Assembly (NCBI GenBank): GCA_001295865.1
Contig: LJHW01000004.1
Span: 124,001-188,000 of the forward strand
Direction of reading: 5' to 3'
From: a beta proteobacterium AAP65
Lineage (GTDB): Bacteria; Pseudomonadota; Gammaproteobacteria; Burkholderiales; Burkholderiaceae_C
DNA length: 64,000 nucleotides
Positions 43,545 through 51,533 of this stretch are shown here, in pieces. Numbering within the stretch: the stretch's first letter is position 1; the number at the start of each line of letters is the position of its first letter. A model generated the notes under the pieces. The model did not search any database. It had not been told where the DNA came from and saw nothing but the letters and a program-made list of their open reading frames with translations. The position numbers were made by a program, and so were the translations under genes.

Positions 43545-45362
43545 TCAGGCCCCTTCCAGTGCGAGGATCATCTTCAGCTCGCCTTCGTCCACCTCGCCGG
43601 TGTAGCGGAAGCCCAGCTTCGCGTAGAAGCCGCCGGCGTGGCCTTCGAGTTCGACGTGAGAGAGGCCCACGGAAACCAAGCCCAGGCGGCGCGCTTCTTC
43701 GATCACCCACTGCATCGCGCGGCGGCCGTGACCCAGGCCCTGGAAACGTTCGTCCACCAGCAGGCGCCAGACGTACAACTGCTCGGCAGGCGTCTTCTTG
43801 TCCATGCGCATGTCGTAGAGCAGCATCATGCCGACGGCTTCTTCATCGGCGCCTTCGCCGCTGAACATCGCCACGGCGCGGCCGGCCGGCTCGTAAGCCA
43901 CCTGCGCCAACGAACGCTCCACACTCGCGACAAAGCGCCGCTGGCCCGCAGCCACCTGCAGCTTGAGCACAGCGTCCACATTGCCAGCGTCCACCGGGCG
44001 CACGCTGAAGGGCCGGTCGGCCGCTGCTGGGGCGGGCGCCGCCTTCGGGTTCAGCCGCATCTCGGCCGCGCGCGCGTGGCCTTGCAGGCCTTCGCCATAA
44101 GCCAGCGTGGCGGCCACCGGGCCCAGCACCTGGGCACCGGCTTCGCTCACCTCGATGAGGCTGCTGCGCTTGACGAAGTCGTACACGCCCAGCGGCGAGC
44201 TGAAGCGTGCCGTGCCGCTGGTGGGCAGCACGTGGTTGGGGCCGGCGCAGTAGTCGCCCAGGCTCTCGCTGGTGTAGGCGCCGAGGAAGATGGCACCGGC
44301 GTGCTTGAGCAGCCTTTCCCAGCGGCCCGGCTCGGTGGTGCTGACCTCCAGGTGCTCGGGCGCGATGCGGTTGCTGATCTCACAGGCTTCTTCGAGGCTG
44401 CGCGTGAGGATGAGCGCACCGCGGCCTTCCAGACTGGCACGGATCACCTCGTGGCGCGGCATCTCCGGCAGCAGGCGGTCGATGGCGGCCTGCACTTCAG
44501 CGATGTACTCGGCGCTCGGGCACAGCAGGATGCTCTGCGCGAGTTCGTCGTGCTCGGCCTGGCTGAAGAGGTCCATGGCCACCCACTCGGCCGGCGTGCT
44601 GCCATCGGCCAGCACGAGGATCTCGCTCGGCCCGGCGATCATGTCGATGCCCACCTGGCCGAAGACACGGCGTTTGGCGCTGGCCACGTAAGCGTTGCCC
44701 GGGCCGGTGATCTTGTCGACACGCGGCACCGTGGCCGTGCCGTAGGCCAGCGCGGCCACGGCCTGGGCGCCGCCGACGGTGAAGACGCGGTGCGCGCCGG
44801 CGACGAAGGCCGCTGCCAGCACGAGCGCGTTTTTCTCGCCCCTCGGCGTGGGCACCACCATCACGATCTCGGGCACCCCGGCCACCTGCGCCGGGATGGC
44901 GTTCATCAACACGCTGCTCGGGTAGGCGGCCTTGCCGCCAGGCACGTAGATGCCCACGCGGTCCAGCGGCGTGACCTTCTGGCCCAGCAGCGTGCCGTCG
45001 GCGTCGCGGTAGTGCCAGCTGCGGCTGCTGGCTTCCAACTGGCGCTGGTGGTAGCGGCGCACGCGCTCAGCGGCGGCTTGCAGGGCCTGGCGCTGGTTCG
45101 CAGGCAGGCCTTCAAAAGCAGCGCGCAGTTCCTCGCGGCCGATCTCGAGCGCGGCCACGCTCGCGGCCTGCACGCCGTCGAAACGCGCGGTGAGTTCGAG
45201 CAGCGCCGCATCACCGCGTGCGCGCACGTCGGCGATGATCTCGGCGACACGGCTTTCGATGGCGGCGTCGGTCTCGGCCGACCAGTGCTGCAGCGCGCTG
45301 AACTGCGCCTCGAAATCGGCGCTGGCGGTGCTGAGGTGGCGGATGTTCACGGGGCGGCTCAT
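43545..45362 (-). CDS. hisD: HisD histidinol dehydrogenase fused to a C-terminal GNAT acetyltransferase
   Basis: A continuous 605-residue frame. Residues 1 to about 435 are histidinol dehydrogenase, the usual full length, with [43 protein letters not shown] and the zinc/catalytic [12 protein letters not shown] short Pro/Ala linker ([14 protein letters not shown]) leads to about 150 residues of GNAT fold: [29 protein letters not shown] (the acetyl-CoA loop, about 531-550) and [15 protein letters not shown]. The GNAT part resembles spermine/diamine acetyltransferases such as BltD. The last two steps of histidine synthesis are by the first part; the acetyl acceptor is unknown. The start overlaps hisG by four bases. 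Confidence 0.93.
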   Translation of the reverse strand: MSRPVNIRHLSTASADFEAQFSALQHWSAETDAAIESRVAEIIADVRARGDAALLELTARFDGVQAASVAALEIGREELRAAFEGLPANQRQALQAAAERVRRYHQRQLEASSRSWHYRDADGTLLGQKVTPLDRVGIYVPGGKAAYPSSVLMNAIPAQVAGVPEIVMVVPTPRGEKNALVLAAAFVAGAHRVFTVGGAQAVAALAYGTATVPRVDKITGPGNAYVASAKRRVFGQVGIDMIAGPSEILVLADGSTPAEWVAMDLFSQAEHDELAQSILLCPSAEYIAEVQAAIDRLLPEMPRHEVIRASLEGRGALILTRSLEEACEISNRIAPEHLEVSTTEPGRWERLLKHAGAIFLGAYTSESLGDYCAGPNHVLPTSGTARFSSPLGVYDFVKRSSLIEVSEAGAQVLGPVAATLAYGEGLQGHARAAEMRLNPKAAPAPAAADRPFSVRPVDAGNVDAVLKLQVAAGQRRFVASVERSLAQVAYEPAGRAVAMFSGEGADEEAVGMMLLYDMRMDKKTPAEQLYVWRLLVDERFQGLGHGRRAMQWVIEEARRLGLVSVGLSHVELEGHAGGFYAKLGFRYTGEVDEGELKMILALEGA

Positions 45363-46012
45363 GCTTGCGCTCCCAGGGCGGCCTCGAAGGCCTCGACCAG
45401 CGCGCGCAGCGGCTCGCGCTTGAGCTTCAACGCCGCCGGGTTCACCACCAGGCGCGCCGATATGTCCATGATCTTCTCCACCTCCACCAGGTGGTTGGCC
45501 TTGAGCGTGCTGCCGGTGGAGACGAGGTCGACGATGGCGTCGGCCAGGCCCGTGAGCGGCGCGAGTTCCATCGAGCCGTAGAGCTTGACGAGATCCACGT
45601 GCACACCCTTGCTGGCGAAGAACTGCCGTGCCAGGTGCGTGTACTTGGTGGCCACTTTCAGGCGCGAGCCCTGTTTCACGGTGGCGACGTAGTCGTAGCC
45701 CTCGCGCACGGCCACGCTGAGGCGGCAGCGGGCGATGCCGAGGTCGAGCAGGCGGTAGAGGCCGCCGCCGTGGTCGGCCGCGGCTTCGAGCAGCACGTCG
45801 AGCCCGGCCACGCCGAGATCGGCACCGCCATGCTGCACGTAGGTCGGCACATCGGAAGCGCGCACCAGCACCACACGCACATCAGGGCGGGTGGTGCCGA
45901 TGATGAGCTTGCGGCTCTTTTCGGGGTCTTCCAGCACCTCGATGCCCGCGGCGCGCAAGAGCGGCAGCGTGTCTTCGAAGATGCGGCCTTTGGACAAGGC
46001 GAGCGTGATCAT
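45359..46012 (-). CDS. hisG: HisG, ATP phosphoribosyltransferase (short form)
   Basis: A 217-residue short-form HisG, first step of histidine synthesis. It shows [33 protein letters not shown], and the PRPP loop [13 protein letters not shown]. It lacks the C-terminal ACT-like regulatory domain of long HisG, so it needs the HisZ subunit, which is not in this window. Start ATG 46012 is typical of the family. It overlaps hisD and heads the operon. Confidence 0.95.
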   Translation of the reverse strand: MITLALSKGRIFEDTLPLLRAAGIEVLEDPEKSRKLIIGTTRPDVRVVLVRASDVPTYVQHGGADLGVAGLDVLLEAAADHGGGLYRLLDLGIARCRLSVAVREGYDYVATVKQGSRLKVATKYTHLARQFFASKGVHVDLVKLYGSMELAPLTGLADAIVDLVSTGSTLKANHLVEVEKIMDISARLVVNPAALKLKREPLRALVEAFEAALGAQA

Positions 46013-46085
46013 CGGTGTGGGTGTCCGTCGATGCGCTGCCGGGCCCGCCTGGTGCACCCCCTCTTGTGTCGCAGGTGGCGCAGGG

Positions 46086-46115
46086 CAACCCCTGCGGCGC
46101 ACCGCAAGGGGGTTG
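46086..46115 (-). terminator. Hairpin between bolA and hisG
   Basis: CAACCCCTGCGG pairs with CCGCAAGGGGGTTG around CGCA, with a one-base bulge. It begins directly after the bolA stop. There is no T-tract, so it may be a repeat element or a weak terminator upstream of hisG. Confidence 0.4.
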
Positions 46116-46397
46116 TCAGTGGTGGTGGGGGGCCGCGCCCTGGCCAGGGGCCTGCGCTGCTGCCGCGTGTTCGGAGGGGGTGAGCGTCTTCATCGAGAGG
46201 GCATGAATTTGCTCGCGCATTCTATCGCCGAGGGCCGAATACACGCGCTGGTGGCGCTTGACGCGGCTCAGGCCGTCGAACTCGGTGGAGACGATGGTGG
46301 CGAAGAAGTGGCGGCCGTCGCCTTCCACTTCCAGAACGGTGCAGGGCAGCCCGGCAGCGATGTAGCTGCGGACTTCGTCGGGGGTGGGGTCGGCCAT
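46116..46397 (-). CDS. BolA-family protein
   Basis: A 93-residue BolA-like protein of the short IbaG/BolA2 group. It has the conserved segment [28 protein letters not shown] (seen in parts), with the FXGXXXXXRHXXVY pattern. These proteins partner monothiol glutaredoxins in Fe-S trafficking. A His-rich C-terminal tail (GAAPHHH) is extra. Downstream of the ABC-2 exporter genes, as in many proteobacteria; the murA gene often found next is absent. Confidence 0.9.
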   Translation of the reverse strand: MADPTPDEVRSYIAAGLPCTVLEVEGDGRHFFATIVSTEFDGLSRVKRHQRVYSALGDRMREQIHALSMKTLTPSEHAAAAQAPGQGAAPHHH

Positions 46398-46409
46398 GCC
46401 CGAATTCTC

Positions 46410-47171
46410 TCAGCTTCTGATCTTGTAGCCGGTGGCCAGCAGCCGCAAAGCCAGGCCCGCGACAACGACAAAACTCAAGCCGACCACGCCCAGGCTCAAC
46501 CAGGGCGACACATCGCTCACGCCGAAGAAGCCGCGCCGGAAGCCGTCGATCATGTAGAAAAACGGGTTCAGGTGGCTCACCGCCTGCCACACCGCGGGCA
46601 GCGAGTGCACCGAATAGAACACGCCCGACAAGAAGGTCATGGGCATGATGATGAAGTTCTGGAAGGCCGCCATCTGGTCGAACTTCTCGGCCCACAAGCC
46701 GGCGATCAAACCCAGCGAACCCAGCAGCCCCGCGCCCAGGGCGCCGAAGATCAAGATCCACCAGGGCTCGGCCAGGCGCAGCGGTGCGAACCACACCGTC
46801 ACCAGCATCACGCCCGTGCCCACGGCCAGGCCGCGCACCACCGAGGCGCCCACGTAGGCCGCGAACCAGGCCCAGTGGCTCAGCGGCGTGACGAGCAGGA
46901 AAACGAGGTTGCCGGTGATCTTGCTCTGCACCAGCGAGCTGCTGCTGTTGGCGAAGGCGTTCTGCAGCACGCTCATCATCACCAGGCCCGGCACCAGGAA
47001 GCTGGTGTAGCCCACGCCGGGGAAAGCCTCGACGTGCTTGTCGAGCACATGGCCGAAGATCATCAGGTAGAGCACCGCGGTCAGCACGGGCGCGGCCACG
47101 GTCTGGAAGGCCACCTTCCAGAAGCGCAGCACCTCCTTGCGGAACAGCGGCCAGGCGCCTTCGAAGTTCAT
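46410..47171 (-). CDS. ABC-2 type transporter permease
   Basis: A 253-residue integral membrane protein with about six helices and the ABC-2 family signature in the second half (NFIIMPMTFLSGVFYSVHSLP and HLNPFFYMIDGFRRGFFG). This resembles YadH/NodJ-like exporters. Its start overlaps the stop of the ATPase gene by four bases, so the two form one exporter. The substrate is unknown. Confidence 0.93.
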   Translation of the reverse strand: MNFEGAWPLFRKEVLRFWKVAFQTVAAPVLTAVLYLMIFGHVLDKHVEAFPGVGYTSFLVPGLVMMSVLQNAFANSSSSLVQSKITGNLVFLLVTPLSHWAWFAAYVGASVVRGLAVGTGVMLVTVWFAPLRLAEPWWILIFGALGAGLLGSLGLIAGLWAEKFDQMAAFQNFIIMPMTFLSGVFYSVHSLPAVWQAVSHLNPFFYMIDGFRRGFFGVSDVSPWLSLGVVGLSFVVVAGLALRLLATGYKIRS

Positions 47172-48103
47172 GCCGCGCTCCCGGCAGGTGCTGCAGCGGT
47201 ACCCGCGGCGTTCATGATCTCCAGGAACACGTCTTCCAGGTCGGCGCGGCCGATCTCCAGGTCTTCCACCTTCACGCCTTCGGCACGCAGCAGCGCCAGC
47301 AGGTGTTCCACCTCGGCGGCGTCGTGCGCCTTGGCCTGCACGATGCGGCCCGTCACGCGCGCCACCGCCGCCACCGCCGGCGGCAAGGCGGCGTCGGTCT
47401 TGAAGCGCAGCATGGTGCTGGCGCGGCCGGCCAGCAGCGCGCTGGTGCGGTCCAGCGCCACCAGCTGGCCTTGTTTGAGCATGCCAATGCGGCCGCACAG
47501 GGCCTCGGCTTCTTCCAGGTAGTGCGTGGTCAGCAGCACGGCGTGGCCTTCGCGGTTCAGACGGCTGACGAACTGCCACAACGTCTGGCGCAGTTCCACG
47601 TCCACGCCCGCGGTGGGCTCGTCGAGCACGATGACCGGCGGCTTGTGCACCAGGGCCTGCGCCACCAGCACGCGGCGTTTCATGCCGCCCGAGAGCTGGC
47701 GCATGTTGGCGCCGGCCTTGTCGGCCAGGCCCAGGCTCTGCAGCAGCTCGTCGATCCAGGCTTCGTTGTTCTTCACGCCGAAGTAGCCGCTCTGGATGCG
47801 CAGCGTCTCGCGCACGCTGAAGAACGGGTCGAAGACCAGTTCCTGCGGCACGATACCCAGGCACTTGCGGGCGGCGGCGTAGTCGTTCACCACGTCGTGG
47901 CCCATCACGGTAACGCTGCCGCCGGTGGCACGCGCCAGGCCGGCCAGGATGCTGATCAGCGTGGTCTTGCCGGCACCGTTGGGGCCGAGCAGGCCGAAAA
48001 ATTCGCCGGCTTCGATGTCGAAGCTGACGCCCTTCAAGGCCTGGAATTCACCGCGGGCGCCCTTGTAGGTCTTGCTGATGTTCTTGAAGGAGACGGCGGG
48101 CAT
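47168..48103 (-). CDS. ABC exporter ATP-binding protein
   Basis: A 311-residue ATPase: Walker A GLLGPNGAGKTT, Q-loop VPQELVFDPF, signature RQLSGGMKRRVLVAQAL, Walker B PVIVLDEPTAGVDVELR, and H-loop LLTTHYLEEAEAL. A C-terminal extension of about 90 residues follows the nucleotide-binding domain. It resembles YadG and drug/lipid exporters paired with ABC-2 permeases. Start ATG 48103. It is divergent from the TetR gene 90 bases away, which might regulate it. Confidence 0.94.
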   Translation of the reverse strand: MPAVSFKNISKTYKGARGEFQALKGVSFDIEAGEFFGLLGPNGAGKTTLISILAGLARATGGSVTVMGHDVVNDYAAARKCLGIVPQELVFDPFFSVRETLRIQSGYFGVKNNEAWIDELLQSLGLADKAGANMRQLSGGMKRRVLVAQALVHKPPVIVLDEPTAGVDVELRQTLWQFVSRLNREGHAVLLTTHYLEEAEALCGRIGMLKQGQLVALDRTSALLAGRASTMLRFKTDAALPPAVAAVARVTGRIVQAKAHDAAEVEHLLALLRAEGVKVEDLEIGRADLEDVFLEIMNAAGTAAAPAGSAA

Positions 48104-48193
48104 GGAGATCGATCGCGCAAGCCAGAAGGGCCTGCGCAGAGCGCGGGATTGTAGGCAGCCGCCCCGCGGCGCGCCGGCCACAGAATCCGGCCC

Positions 48194-48859
48194 ATGTCGC
48201 CCAAGCCCACCAAGAAGCCCCGCCGCACCGCCGAGCGCATCCTGGAAGTCACGCTCGACCTCTTCAACCGCTTCGGCGAGCCCAACGTCAGCACCACGCT
48301 GATCAGCGCCGAGCTCGGCATCAGCCCGGGCAACCTGTACTACCACTACCCGGCCAAAGACGAGCTCATCAACGCGCTCTTCGACCGCTACGAGAAGGCG
48401 CTGGCGGAGATCCTGCACGCGGCCGATGGCGTGGAGAACGTCGAAGACGCCTGGCTCTTCTTCCACATGCTCTTCGAGCTGGTGTGGGGCTACCGCTTCC
48501 TTTACCGCGACCTCAACGACCTGCTCAGCAAGAACCGCCGGCTGGAAACGCATTTCCAGTTCGTGCTGAAGAACAAGGCCAAGGCCATGCACGCGCTGCT
48601 GGACGGTCTGTCGCGCGCTGGCGCCGTGCGGCTGACGGGTGCCGAAGCCGCACCACTGGCCACCAGCATGGTGGTGCTGGTGACCTACTGGCTGAGCTTC
48701 GAGTACGTGCGCGAGCCGCGCAAGGCGCTGGAGCCCGAGAGCGCCGCCGCCGCCATGGGCCGCGGCGGCTACCACGCGCTGGCGCTGCTGCTGCCGCACC
48801 TGGACACCGCGTCGCGCGAGCACCTGCACGCGCTGGCCGCGGCCTACCTGAACCCCTGA
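48194..48859 (+). CDS. TetR/AcrR-family transcriptional regulator
   Basis: A 221-residue regulator. The N-terminal helix-turn-helix is at about residues 10-55 (TAERILEVTLDLFNRFGEPN, then ISAELGISPGNLYYHYPAKDEL). The C-terminal ligand and dimer domain contains FFHMLFELVWGYRFLYRDLNDL. This subgroup has been linked to fatty-acid or membrane stress control in some bacteria, but the ligand is unknown here. It is divergent from the ABC exporter genes, a common regulator-target arrangement. Confidence 0.92.
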   Translation: MSPKPTKKPRRTAERILEVTLDLFNRFGEPNVSTTLISAELGISPGNLYYHYPAKDELINALFDRYEKALAEILHAADGVENVEDAWLFFHMLFELVWGYRFLYRDLNDLLSKNRRLETHFQFVLKNKAKAMHALLDGLSRAGAVRLTGAEAAPLATSMVVLVTYWLSFEYVREPRKALEPESAAAAMGRGGYHALALLLPHLDTASREHLHALAAAYLNP

Positions 48860-48925
48860 ACCGCGCCACCCCAATACGAAGCAAGGCCCCCGCCGAGATG
48901 AAGACCGCCAACGCAGCGTGACGGT

Positions 48926-49666
48926 CTAACCGCCTTGGGCCGCTGCGCCCAGCGCGGCCCACTCGGGCCCGGGCGGGGCCTCGATAACCCGCCCGGCCAC
49001 GGCCAGCCGCTGGGCGTGCAGCCACAGCCGCGCCGTGCCCAACCAGGCCGCCACAGCGCGGTTGTGCGGCCCCTTGCCGTGGGTGCTGTCGCCCACCAGC
49101 GGGTGCGCCAGGTGCTTGAAATGGCGCCGGATCTGGTGCCGGCGGCCGGTCTCGGGCCACACCGAAACCAGGGCGTAGCGGCTGCTGGCGTGGCGACCGT
49201 CGGGAAAGGGCCACTCATGGCGCGCCAGCACCTGCCAGCGCGTGAGGGCCTGCAAGCGCGGCTGGCCGGTGGAAGGCTGCTCGGGGTCGCGCGCCAGCGG
49301 GTGGTCCACCAGGCCCTCGGCCACCGGCCAGCCCCGCACCAGCGCCAGGTACTGCTTGGCCACGCGCCCGGCGCCGAACTCGGTCCTGAACGCTTCCCCG
49401 ATGGCCCGCGCTGCCTCGGCACTGCGGGCGAAGAGCAGCACGCCGGAGGTGCCCTTGTCCAGGCGGTGGGCGGGCCACAGAGGCACGCCCAGCTGCGCGC
49501 GCAGCAGGTCCAGTGCGTTGAGCGGCTCGTGGGCGTCCAGGGCCGTGCGGTGCACCAGCAGGCCGGCGGGTTTGTCGATGGCCACGAGCTCGGCGTCTTC
49601 GTGCAGCAGGGTCAGGCGAACGGGCGTCTCCGGTGATGGCGCCTGCAGCTTAGCCCAGGCCTCCAA
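48926..49666 (-). CDS. truC: RluA-family pseudouridine synthase, TruC-like
   Basis: A 246-residue synthase with the RluA-family catalytic motif PAHRLDKGTSGVLLFARS (catalytic Asp). The N-terminus HEDAELVAIDKPAGLLVHR, and LVSVWPETGRRHQIRRHFKHLAHPLVGDSTHGKG, match E. coli TruC, which modifies uridine 65 in some tRNAs. No S4 domain is present, consistent with TruC. The start is uncertain: TTG 49666 is the furthest reasonable codon. It converges with the TetR gene. Confidence 0.87.
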   Translation of the reverse strand: MEAWAKLQAPSPETPVRLTLLHEDAELVAIDKPAGLLVHRTALDAHEPLNALDLLRAQLGVPLWPAHRLDKGTSGVLLFARSAEAARAIGEAFRTEFGAGRVAKQYLALVRGWPVAEGLVDHPLARDPEQPSTGQPRLQALTRWQVLARHEWPFPDGRHASSRYALVSVWPETGRRHQIRRHFKHLAHPLVGDSTHGKGPHNRAVAAWLGTARLWLHAQRLAVAGRVIEAPPGPEWAALGAAAQGG

Positions 49667-49791
49667 GCGCCAGCCGGGCCTGCGGACCGGTCAGCAATGA
49701 CCCTGGGCAGCGCAATGCGCAACACCCTGCATCGCGCGGCTTGCGCACCACCCCAGCGGCTACGATTGCGCGTTTCTCTTGGGGCGAAGTC

Positions 49792-50649
49792 GTGGGTTCT
49801 CGGGTGACAGCTGGCAGCACAAACAGGTTCGGGCGGGCTGTCGGCCGGCTGGCGTTCGCCGTCCTCGGGTTGTGCTGCGCCGTGCCTGCGCTGGCCCAGG
49901 GGGCGGTGCTCACGCTCCTGGAGGGCGAAGCCACCTTGGTGGACGGCGCACGCCGCGTCGCCGCAGTGCCCGGTGTGCGCCTGAAGGCCGGCACGCTGGT
50001 GGAAACCGGCGCCAGCACCGGGCTGCTGCGGCTGGAGTGGCCGGACCGCACGGTCGTCGACCTGGGCCCCGCCACCAAGGCGATGGTGCAGCCGCCCGGC
50101 TTCGCGGCGCGCAACGGCAAAGCGCCGGTGCTGTACCTGCTGCAGGGCTGGGCCAAGCTCAGCGGCGGCAGCGAAGCCAGCGGCGGCCTCGTGACAGCCG
50201 CCTTCGACGTGCTGCCGCTGCAAGGCACCGCAGTGGTGCAGGCCATGCGGCCGCAGCCCGCCGCCTTCGCCGAGACCGGCACCTTGGTCCTGGTGGAACG
50301 CCCAAGCGCCAAGCGGCAAACCCTGCCCACCGGCGGCTGGTGGGGCGGTCGCCTTGAGGCCCGTCCGCCAGCGGGGTGGATGGGCGGTGTGCCGCGGGCC
50401 TTTCGCGACACCCTGCCCTTGCGGGCAGACACTTTCAAAGACCGGGCCTTCACGCCAGCCCCGCTGCCAGCGCCCACCTACGAAGCCTTGGCCGACTGGC
50501 TGGGCGCCGAGCCTGCCTTGCGGCGCGACTTCCCGCGCCGCTTCGAAGCGCTGGCGCAAGAGCCCGCCTTCCGCCGCGCCCTACAGTCCAAGATGTCAGC
50601 GCATCCTGAATGGGCGCGCCTGCTGAACCCGCCCGAACCCCGACCTTGA
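49792..50649 (+). CDS. FecR-domain exported protein
   Basis: A 285-residue protein: signal peptide (AFAVLGLCCAVPALAQG), then a FecR-like beta domain at about 35-150 (AVLTLLEGEATLVDGAR, LKAGTLVETGASTGLLRLEWPD, TVVDLGPATKAMVQ). The C-terminal 120 residues are less conserved and end in a small helical part. Stand-alone FecR domains are thought to sense or scaffold at the periplasmic face; no anti-sigma segment or sigma factor is seen here. GTG 49792 is the likely start. Seven bases separate it from the haem-motif sensor gene, so the two are co-transcribed. Confidence 0.72.
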   Translation: MGSRVTAGSTNRFGRAVGRLAFAVLGLCCAVPALAQGAVLTLLEGEATLVDGARRVAAVPGVRLKAGTLVETGASTGLLRLEWPDRTVVDLGPATKAMVQPPGFAARNGKAPVLYLLQGWAKLSGGSEASGGLVTAAFDVLPLQGTAVVQAMRPQPAAFAETGTLVLVERPSAKRQTLPTGGWWGGRLEARPPAGWMGGVPRAFRDTLPLRADTFKDRAFTPAPLPAPTYEALADWLGAEPALRRDFPRRFEALAQEPAFRRALQSKMSAHPEWARLLNPPEPRP

Positions 50650-50656
50650 GAACCCC

Positions 50657-51529
50657 ATGAAGCTGCTCGTCAAATTCAACCTGCTGTTCGTGGCCGTGAT
50701 GGTGCTGGGCCTGGGTGTCAGCGGCAGCATCAGCCGCAGCCTGCTGCAAGACCATGCGCGCGAGGAAGTGCTCAACAACGCCCGCCTGCTGATGGAGAAG
50801 GCGCTCGCGGTGCGCAAGTACACCAGCACCCAGATCACCAGCCTGCTGCAGACGCAGATGAAGTACGAGTTCCTGCCGCAGAGCGTGCCCAGCTATTCGG
50901 CCACCGAGGTGCTGTCGTCGCTGCAGGCCAAGTACCCCGAGTTCGGCTACAAGGAAGCGACGCTGAACCCGACCAACCCGCGCGACCGCGCCACCGGCTG
51001 GGAGGTCGATGTGGTCAGCCAGTTCCGCAGCAACGCCGAGCTGCGCGAGGCCTCGGGCGTGCGCGACACACCCACCGGGCCCTCGCTGTGGATCGCCCGG
51101 CCGCTGCGCATCACCGACGGCGCCTGCCTGCAATGCCACAGCAGCGTGGAAGCGGCCCCGCGCACGCTGGTGGAACGCTACGGCCCGGCCAACGGCTTCG
51201 GCTGGCAGCTCAACGAGGTGGTGGGCGCGCAGGTCATCTCGGTGCCGATGTCCTTGCCGCTGGAGCGGGCCGACCGCTCCTTCCGCGTCTTCATGGCCTC
51301 GCAGATCGGCGTCTTCGTGGCGCTGGGCATCGTGCTGAACCTGATGGTCTGGCTGCTGATCGTGCGGCCGGTCACGCGGCTGTCCACGCTGGCCGACCGC
51401 GTGAGCCAAGGCGAGCTGGAAGCGCCCGAGTTCCCCGCCGGCGGCAAAGACGAAATCGGCGTGCTGTCGCAGTCTTTCCAGCGCATGCGCGCCAGCGTCG
51501 TGCAGGCCATGAAGATGCTTGAGAGCTGA
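50657..51529 (+). CDS. Haem-motif Tll0287-like (DUF3365) sensor with HAMP domain
   Basis: A 290-residue membrane protein: transmembrane segment at 5-24, periplasmic Tll0287-like (DUF3365) domain at about 30-205 with a c-type haem motif ACLQCHSS (Cys157, Cys160, His161), a second transmembrane segment (211-236) and a cytoplasmic HAMP domain (237-290). There is no kinase or cyclase output domain of its own. Tll0287-like domains bind haem and are candidate redox or gas sensors. It is followed after four bases by a Ser/Thr kinase, which may receive its signal. Confidence 0.85.
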   Translation: MKLLVKFNLLFVAVMVLGLGVSGSISRSLLQDHAREEVLNNARLLMEKALAVRKYTSTQITSLLQTQMKYEFLPQSVPSYSATEVLSSLQAKYPEFGYKEATLNPTNPRDRATGWEVDVVSQFRSNAELREASGVRDTPTGPSLWIARPLRITDGACLQCHSSVEAAPRTLVERYGPANGFGWQLNEVVGAQVISVPMSLPLERADRSFRVFMASQIGVFVALGIVLNLMVWLLIVRPVTRLSTLADRVSQGELEAPEFPAGGKDEIGVLSQSFQRMRASVVQAMKMLES

Positions 51530-51533
51530 GACC

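Noticed and set aside
42549-45581. Long open frame (about 1000 codons) on the plus strand opposite hisC and hisD
   Set aside because: It is antisense to well-recognised his genes, is His/Arg/Ala-rich with no domain, and is the usual by-product of high GC content.
46013-46115. Remnant of murA between bolA and hisG
   Set aside because: The interval is only about 100 bases and encodes nothing resembling MurA; it holds a hairpin.
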